Assembly: GCF_014836985.1 (NCBI RefSeq) | Contig: NZ_JACSPU010000004.1 | Coordinates: forward strand, 62,001 to 126,000 | Length of the DNA stretch: 64,000 bases | Direction: 5' to 3' | DNA from: Planococcus wigleyi | Lineage (GTDB): Bacteria; Bacillota; Bacilli; Bacillales_A; Planococcaceae | The notes under the pieces: generated by a model | The model's input: the letters and a program-made list of their open reading frames with translations, nothing else | The model's database searches: none | Told to the model about the DNA's origin: nothing | Translations under genes and position numbers: made by a program | Shown: in pieces, positions 58,789-64,000 of the stretch | Position numbering within the stretch: the first letter of the stretch is position 1 | Layout of the letters: every line of letters starts with the position of its first letter

Positions 58789-58827
58789 AATAAAAGCCGG
58801 CACTCATTTAGAGTACCGGCTTTTATT
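58789..58827. terminator. Bidirectional terminator
   Basis: ataaaagccgg...ccggcttttat with an inner actc/gagt pair. It lies between convergent arsO and the ABC operon. Confidence 0.92.
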
Positions 58828-58844
58828 CATTATTATTCATAAAC

Positions 58845-59921
58845 TTATTCAGAAGTTAAATGAATTGCATCCAGCTCAACCACCAACAGAATTTCCTGTC
58901 CGACGGCCATGCCCTCGGCTTCTTGGTTGGAAAAATGGCTTTCCAATTGATGTCCCTCCACTTGTACGGTTGCTGTATAGAATCCGTGGTTAAAGCGCAG
59001 CTGCTGTATCGTTCCCCTTAAGTACAAGGAATCAGGGGACTGCAAGTCATGGCGATGGGCTGCCTTCAACATTTCCGGGCGCAATACCATGTAGGAAGCA
59101 CCTGACTTAATGCTCTCGCCTACCGGAAATTCAATGGCCTGATCCATTGAAGCGAAGCGGCCGTTTGCAACGTTCCCTTCAATGATATTTTTCAGTCCAA
59201 GGAATCTGGCAACTTTCTTGCTTTCGGGCTGTTCATAGATGTCTTTCGCCTTTCCAACCTGCAGCAAACGTCCTTCGCTCATGACTCCGATTCGGTCGGA
59301 CAAATGGAAAGCTTCTTCACGGTCATGGGTAACGAACAGCACCGTAAAACGAAATTCTTTATGGATGCGGCTGAGCAGGTCCCTCATTTCTTCCCGAAGG
59401 CCGGGATCCAAGGCACTGAACGGTTCATCCATCAGCAAGACACGCGGGTTGGATACCAAGGCTCTTGCCAACGCTACACGCTGCTGCTGGCCGCCGCTCA
59501 ATTGATCCGGAAAGCGGCTGCCGAACCCGTCGAGCCCGACATGAACAAGCATGTCACGCGCCTGGGCCAAGCGCTGTTTTTTGCCGATTTTCTGCATTTT
59601 TAAACCGAAGCCCACATTGTCCTCCACTGTCATATGCGGAAACAGCAGGGATTGCTGAAACACCATGGCGAATCTTCTGGCTTCGGGTGGAACTGCCGTT
59701 ATATTGGCGTCTCCTATCCAGATTTCGCCTGCGTCCGGCTGCACCAGGCCTGCCACCAGTTTCAAAAGCGTTGTTTTGCCGCACCCAGAAGGGCCAAGCA
59801 GAGAAAAAAACTCGCCTTCGTTTATGGTCAGATCGACCGGCTTCAAAGAAAATGCCGGATTTTTCTTTTTTGGCGTCTGGCTGTATTGTTTTTCAAGATT
59901 GATGATGCGCAGATCGCTCAT
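58845..59921 (-). CDS. ABC transporter ATP-binding protein, YnjD-like
   Basis: A 358-residue ATPase. Walker A is GPSGCGKTT, the Q-loop is QQSLLFPHM, the signature is LSGGQQQRVALARAL, Walker B is LLMDEPFSALD, and the switch histidine is in THDREEAF. A C-terminal TOBE-like regulatory domain (about 235-358) follows, as in PotA/CysA/FbpC. The companion genes identify it as the ATPase of a YnjBCD-type importer. AGGAGTGGG precedes the ATG. It is the last gene of the operon, 12 bases after the second permease. Confidence 0.92.
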   Translation of the reverse strand: MSDLRIINLEKQYSQTPKKKNPAFSLKPVDLTINEGEFFSLLGPSGCGKTTLLKLVAGLVQPDAGEIWIGDANITAVPPEARRFAMVFQQSLLFPHMTVEDNVGFGLKMQKIGKKQRLAQARDMLVHVGLDGFGSRFPDQLSGGQQQRVALARALVSNPRVLLMDEPFSALDPGLREEMRDLLSRIHKEFRFTVLFVTHDREEAFHLSDRIGVMSEGRLLQVGKAKDIYEQPESKKVARFLGLKNIIEGNVANGRFASMDQAIEFPVGESIKSGASYMVLRPEMLKAAHRHDLQSPDSLYLRGTIQQLRFNHGFYTATVQVEGHQLESHFSNQEAEGMAVGQEILLVVELDAIHLTSE

Positions 59922-59933
59922 CGTCCCACTCCT

Positions 59934-60749
59934 TTAGCCCTTCTCTATGGCGGTTTTCTTGTTTTGATAGTATTTTTTCAAAGCGGTATCCATTACGGTC
60001 AAAGTCACGATGGCGATGCCCGCAAACAGCAAGGAATAAGCGGAAGCAACTGCCGGATCCCCACCACTGATGAACGGGAACAACAGTATAGGCAACGTCA
60101 CCACTTGGCCGGACCCGATGATGAAGGTAATCAAGTACTGGCTTAAAGAAATCAGGACGCTTAAGCTGGCCCCCGCAGCAATGCCTGGCAACAGATGCGG
60201 CAGCACTACATAATAAAAACGTGAAACCGGGCCAGCCCCAAGCATGCGTGCCTGATTTTCCCAATCAACTGACAAAGTGGAATAGCTGATGATGATCGCT
60301 CGCACCACATAAGGCAAAGTCGGTGAGATATGTGCCAGGACTACACCCCAGATGGTTTCCGTCAGTCCCAATCTCAGAAACGTCAAATGGATGCCCATCA
60401 CTGCAACAAAAGGCGGAATCACAATCGGTGCAAAAAGGATCGCTTCCCAAAGCCATTTGGCGCGGAGTTGATGGCGAACAAGAGCAATGGCAGCGGGTAT
60501 TGCAAGCAGAATATTCACAGCCGTGACGGTAAATGCAATTAATAAGCTCATCCAAACGGCTTGCCACGTACCGGAGCTTCCAAATAGCACATATTCCCAG
60601 GCACGGAAACTGAATGACTCAGGCAGAATGTGCGGCCATTGCCAGCCAAACGACAGACTCGACAGTACCAACGGAATGAATGGCAACCCGATTATTATGA
60701 ATAACAGAATGAATAAAGTGGTTTTCAATAAGAATGGTTTCTTATTCAT
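59934..60749 (-). CDS. ABC permease 2 (YnjC C-half-like)
   Basis: A 271-residue permease with about six helices and the EAA loop QARMLGAGPVSRFYYVVLPHLLPGI. It corresponds to the C-terminal half of the fused permease YnjC of Proteobacteria. The start is ATG 60749 (GAAGGGG upstream), overlapping the previous stop by one base (TGATG). Confidence 0.9.
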   Translation of the reverse strand: MNKKPFLLKTTLFILLFIIIGLPFIPLVLSSLSFGWQWPHILPESFSFRAWEYVLFGSSGTWQAVWMSLLIAFTVTAVNILLAIPAAIALVRHQLRAKWLWEAILFAPIVIPPFVAVMGIHLTFLRLGLTETIWGVVLAHISPTLPYVVRAIIISYSTLSVDWENQARMLGAGPVSRFYYVVLPHLLPGIAAGASLSVLISLSQYLITFIIGSGQVVTLPILLFPFISGGDPAVASAYSLLFAGIAIVTLTVMDTALKKYYQNKKTAIEKG

Positions 60750-61633
60750 CAATCCCACCCCTTCATTACATTCCAGCGTTTGCTGAAATAATAAACGACC
60801 AGCCCCAACAAAATGGTTAAAGCCGCCAAGACGATATTCACAGCTAACGCTTCCGGCCGGTCCGCCAATGTACCGCTTGTGTAAAGTTGATACGAATAGA
60901 CCGGCAACATGCTTGGGTACGTTACTCCCAACAGGAATGGAACCTCAAAAGCAGAAAACGTGAAAACGAAAACGATGAATGCCGCAATCGTCCATGCCGG
61001 CAAGATCGCCGGCAGGACAATTTCACGGATAAAACTCCAGTTTCCCGCACCGTAGACACGGGATACATCACGCCACGACCGGTGGATCCGAGACAACACC
61101 GGATAAATCATCAAAGATACAAAAGGGGCCTCTTTCCAGGCATAGGTTAAAATAATGCCCCAGCCGAATGGATCATTGACCAGCACGGGAAACTCCTGGA
61201 TTTCCCCGATCCATCCAAAGTTTGCGAAAATCTTTGACATAAAACCGCTTTGCATAAAGAGCAGCACAATAATATAGCCGCCGACCAGATGTGGTATGGT
61301 TAACGGCAATTGGAACATTCGGTGCCAGAGTTGTGTATTTCGCGACTTTGCAGATTCATTCAGCATAAAAAGCGACACTGCAATGGCTGCACCCATTACG
61401 GCTGAAATCAGAGACGACAAGGCGGCCACACGCACGGTCAAGGATAAGGATTCCCAAAACGCAGAAGAGCGGAACAACTCCGTATAGGCGGTCAGTTCAA
61501 AACCGGTTTCCCCGATTGCCGGAAAATAGCCGAGGCTTTTCAGCAGCCCATCAAAAAGTCCTCCAAAAAACAGGAGGACAATGGTGCCGATGGCTGGCAG
61601 CAGCAAAAGATAAGGCTTACTCTTTTGCCACAT
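60749..61633 (-). CDS. ABC permease 1 (YnjC N-half-like)
   Basis: A 294-residue permease with about six helices and the EAA loop VSRVYGAGNWSFIREIVLPAILPAW. It matches the N-terminal half of YnjC; in this organism the permease is encoded as two coupled genes. Its ATG lies 17 bases inside the end of the binding-protein gene, so translation is coupled. Confidence 0.9.
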   Translation of the reverse strand: MWQKSKPYLLLLPAIGTIVLLFFGGLFDGLLKSLGYFPAIGETGFELTAYTELFRSSAFWESLSLTVRVAALSSLISAVMGAAIAVSLFMLNESAKSRNTQLWHRMFQLPLTIPHLVGGYIIVLLFMQSGFMSKIFANFGWIGEIQEFPVLVNDPFGWGIILTYAWKEAPFVSLMIYPVLSRIHRSWRDVSRVYGAGNWSFIREIVLPAILPAWTIAAFIVFVFTFSAFEVPFLLGVTYPSMLPVYSYQLYTSGTLADRPEALAVNIVLAALTILLGLVVYYFSKRWNVMKGWD

Positions 61634-62864
61634 TTTCCATCCACCCTTTTTCGATAATTTCGATATAATCTGCAGACAATTCAGGAAGGCGGTGTTCTTC
61701 CAGGTCTTCTAATGGAAGAGTTGCCTCGCCCATGTCCACATTATTCATGGCGTCTTGTTGTTCAGGAGACAGTTTCTCCAAATCCAACGCCGACAGATCT
61801 CCCCAGTTTTCAGGAGACAGTTTAGCGGTTTGGGCTTCCGGCGACATCATTTCGTTGATGGCCACCATTGCACCCGCTTTATCGGAAGAGTTGAAGGGAA
61901 TCGAAAGGAAATGCGTATTGGACAGTGTTCCGCCTTCCAGCACGAATGTGCGCGTGGATTCGGGGAATCGCCCTTTCAATACTTCGCTGGCAGCTAGCGC
62001 CGGATCATAACTCATGGTCATTCCGATTTCACCGCTCGCAAACAATTGATCTTGCTTGGCCAGGCTTTCAGGATAAGTTGTTCCTTCACGCCATAAATAA
62101 GGCTCGATTTCATTCAAGTACTGCCACATCGGTTCCAGACGTGCTTCCAAGTCTTCGATGTCTGCGGCAGGCTGCTGGTATTGTTCATAACCGCCCGTCG
62201 TTTCATAGAGCACGTGGCGGATAAATGCACTTCCTGTAAAATCAGGCAACGCGGGATAAGTGAATTGGCCAGGATTTTCTTTGACCCATTCGGCCAGTTC
62301 TTCCATTGATTTCGGTGGGTTTTCCAACTTCAGTTCGTCATGGACAAAAACGAATTGGGCTTTGCCCCATGGGGCTTCAAGTCCGTCGACTGCTTCCCCG
62401 AAATCGGTTGCGATTTCCGGTGCTTCTGCATCGACATAGTCATTGAAATTCGGCAATTGGCCACTGAAATCTCCCCACAGCAACTCATTGTCTTTCGCCG
62501 CTTTAAAATTTTCGCCGTTGATCCAAATGATGTCCATGCTGCCTTCGTTTTTGCCAGCTGCTTTTTCGTCGACCAGTTGATTGATGATGTCCTGTGCATC
62601 ATTTACCGGCACACGGGTTAATTCCACGTCGTGCTCTTCTTTCAACCGGGGAGCCACCCATTCATCGAGGTAGCGGTTAATGTTGTCGTTTCCGCCCCAC
62701 ATGTACATATTGACTTCCTGTCCCATCCCAGCTTCAGAAACTTCATCCCAGTCGTCCGTCAATAGGTTTTCTGTTTCTTCTGCTGCTCCGCTTCCGGATT
62801 CATCAGAACATGCAGCTAGTGTAAGTGCCACCAAACCTGGCATTAACAATGTAAACTTTTTCAC
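61617..62864 (-). CDS. YnjB-family solute-binding lipoprotein
   Basis: A 415-residue lipoprotein. The signal peptide ends in the lipobox LTLAAC, then an acidic linker. The binding domain begins with MYMWGGNDNINRYLDEWV, and IIWINGENFKAAKDNELL and APWGKAQFVF follow; these correspond closely to E. coli YnjB (WGG...INRYL, LLWVNGENF, PWGGAQL). The ligand of YnjBCD is not established. The GTG at 62864 is better placed relative to AGGAAG than the GTG at 62873. Confidence 0.9.
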   Translation of the reverse strand: MKKFTLLMPGLVALTLAACSDESGSGAAEETENLLTDDWDEVSEAGMGQEVNMYMWGGNDNINRYLDEWVAPRLKEEHDVELTRVPVNDAQDIINQLVDEKAAGKNEGSMDIIWINGENFKAAKDNELLWGDFSGQLPNFNDYVDAEAPEIATDFGEAVDGLEAPWGKAQFVFVHDELKLENPPKSMEELAEWVKENPGQFTYPALPDFTGSAFIRHVLYETTGGYEQYQQPAADIEDLEARLEPMWQYLNEIEPYLWREGTTYPESLAKQDQLFASGEIGMTMSYDPALAASEVLKGRFPESTRTFVLEGGTLSNTHFLSIPFNSSDKAGAMVAINEMMSPEAQTAKLSPENWGDLSALDLEKLSPEQQDAMNNVDMGEATLPLEDLEEHRLPELSADYIEIIEKGWMENVAKE

Positions 62865-62911
62865 TCTTTCCACTTCCTAAACGCTTAGTAAAATGCACTT
62901 TATTCGTCGAG

Positions 62912-63559
62912 CTATTGCTTTTTATTCCATTTATTGCGAATCAAAATCGGAACTGCGGTCAAAACGGCAAAAACCAGGACCGCCAAAATAATAATCCGTG
63001 GATTTCCGCTGATAAAACTGCTCCCTAAGAAATTATAGGCGAAGGTACCTGGAATGATACCAATCAATGTCGCTAAGGCAAAAGATCCAAAACGAACTTT
63101 CGCGAATGCGGCTGCGTAGCTGATCAAGTCGAAATTGATGACCGGAATAAAGCGGAACAACAGAACATAGAGAAAGCCGTTTTGTTCCATTTGCGATTGG
63201 ATTTTCCCGGCATTCCCAGTCCATTCTTTGCGGACCAGGCTTTTCCCTACTGATTTTGCGATAATAAAGGACAGCATAGCTCCGAGTGTCGCTCCGATAA
63301 TGGTGTAGAACGTACCTTGCCAGGCGCCAAACGCCAGGCCGCCAGCAATCGACAGTACCGATGCCGGGAAAAAGACCAATGGCCTGATGGTATAAATCAG
63401 CATATAGATGGCCGGTGCCCAAAAGCCGAATGATAAAATCCAGCGGCGGAGGCCATTTGCGTCAACATCAAAAACGGAACGGCTCAACCAGATAATCAGG
63501 ACGATGGCGGCGGCTGCCAGCAACCATTTCCCGATTTTTGGAGCGGTGCCTTTTTTCAT
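62912..63559 (-). CDS. TVP38/TMEM64-family (DedA-like) membrane protein
   Basis: A 215-residue VTT-domain (SNARE-associated Golgi/DedA superfamily) membrane protein with about five to six helices. The family core is present: RPLVFFPASVLSIAGGLAFGAWQGTFYTIIGATLGAMLSFIIAKSVGK and RFIPVINFDLISYAAAFAKVRFGSFALATLIGIIPGTFAY. VTT proteins act as lipid scramblases or flippases in several systems. Its ATG overlaps the DUF1499 stop (ATGA), and the YnjB gene starts 47 bases later. Confidence 0.93.
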   Translation of the reverse strand: MKKGTAPKIGKWLLAAAAIVLIIWLSRSVFDVDANGLRRWILSFGFWAPAIYMLIYTIRPLVFFPASVLSIAGGLAFGAWQGTFYTIIGATLGAMLSFIIAKSVGKSLVRKEWTGNAGKIQSQMEQNGFLYVLLFRFIPVINFDLISYAAAFAKVRFGSFALATLIGIIPGTFAYNFLGSSFISGNPRIIILAVLVFAVLTAVPILIRNKWNKKQ

Positions 63560-64000
63560 GAATTGCGCGTATGCGCCGAGATGTTGTAATACCGGTTTTT
63601 CATTTCATCGTAGCGTTTTCGGTTGACGCCTGCGTCTGAATAGCCGATTCGTGAAGCTGAACGGAATTCGATTCGTTGGTCAGCATCGTTAAAATAAAAT
63701 TCGATGTCGTCTTTAAAGCGCATCGTTTTGGATTTCGCGACAGCGTATACGTAATTTTCGTCGTTTTGGGCGATCGTCACACCTTCATAGCCTTTCAACA
63801 TGCCGATCAAGTTCTTTTTCGCCTGGCTTTTCGTGCCATTATATGGCCACGCAGGAACAAATTTGTCTTTAGAACTAGACTGGGATGACACGGCGTTTGG
63901 TGTTGACGGCATTTCTTTCAGACGGCCGTTTTCTACGCCGAGTTTCGGTTTAACGTTGTTTTTGATGGCCATGTTCGCGATGCCGATCCCAGCTGCAGTT
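63556..64000 (-). CDS. DUF1499-family protein, 5' end outside window
   Basis: The frame is open to the right edge; upstream of ATG 63972 it continues with AAGIGIAN, the end of a membrane helix, so the true start lies outside. NNVKPKLGVENGRLKEMPSTPNAVSSQS is the DUF1499 signature, although the two cysteines of the canonical CP.SPNCVSSQ are Met and Ala here. The C-terminal half has FKDDIEFYFNDADQRIEFRSASRIGYSDAGVNRKRYD, typical of the family. The function of DUF1499 is unknown; it is often membrane-associated. Confidence 0.88.
   Translation of the reverse strand, partial: TAAGIGIANMAIKNNVKPKLGVENGRLKEMPSTPNAVSSQSSSKDKFVPAWPYNGTKSQAKKNLIGMLKGYEGVTIAQNDENYVYAVAKSKTMRFKDDIEFYFNDADQRIEFRSASRIGYSDAGVNRKRYDEMKNRYYNISAHTRNS

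Overview
The window looks like chromosomal DNA of a low-to-mid GC Gram-positive bacterium (Bacillota), most likely of the Planococcus/Planomicrobium/Sporosarcina type. Reasons: Bacillus-like orthologues (YoxD, PtsHI, FruRKA, ZagA, YdaP-like pyruvate oxidase, thioredoxin-type ArsC), strong GGAGG ribosome sites, many TTG/GTG starts, intrinsic terminators after most units, a cre box, a Zur box and sigmaB-like promoters. I place it at family level only. I see no rRNA, tRNA, insertion sequence, prophage or CRISPR array.

Layout. 0-8.1 kb: a metallo-beta-lactamase-fold gene cut by the left edge, a small hydrophilic protein behind a sigmaB-like promoter, yoxD, then ptsHI divergent from fruR-fruK-fruA with a cre box between. 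8.3-24.6 kb: housekeeping and stress genes, including a histidine phosphatase, two tandem SRPBCC proteins, an MBL-NUDIX fusion, a membrane-anchored ABC1/UbiB kinase, two lipoproteins, a leaderless ArsR-family repressor beside the MFS pump it probably controls, a GNAT, an AraC regulator and a PAS-PAS-GGDEF-EAL protein. 24.7-29.2 kb (minus strand): pyruvate oxidase behind a sigmaB-like promoter, an adenylate-forming enzyme, and a TerC-family gene under a yybP-ykoY manganese riboswitch.

29.3-36 kb is visibly more AT-rich and looks accessory. It holds decayed genes (a membrane protein with two in-frame TGA codons and a DUF4275-like gene whose start is ATC), a local family of hairpin repeats, a four-gene minus-strand run of resistance or immunity-type enzymes (VOC, MBL, GNAT, MccF-like S66 peptidase), and a small XRE repressor/membrane-protein operon with three operators. 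36-49.9 kb: a NUDIX enzyme, an Lrp regulator divergent from a cysteine hydrolase, a Zur-boxed zinc-limitation operon (ZagA, zinc-free L33, zinc-free S14, unknown protein), a diguanylate cyclase, two MFS transporters, an EthD-like/strictosidine-synthase-like fusion, and several proteins under 60 residues. 50-53.4 kb: two tandem acyl-CoA ligase paralogues. 53.5-58.7 kb: an arsenic island (arsR-arsC-arsD-arsA-HesB-like, divergent from arsR2-arsO) with no membrane pump gene. 58.8 kb to the right edge: one overlapping operon, DUF1499 - TVP38 - YnjB - two YnjC-type permeases - YnjD.

The clearest regulatory logic visible directly in the DNA is at the two arsR promoters, the leaderless arsR-like/MFS pair, the XRE operon, the zagA operon and the riboswitch. 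Protein assignments rest on motifs I recognise by eye; no database search was run.
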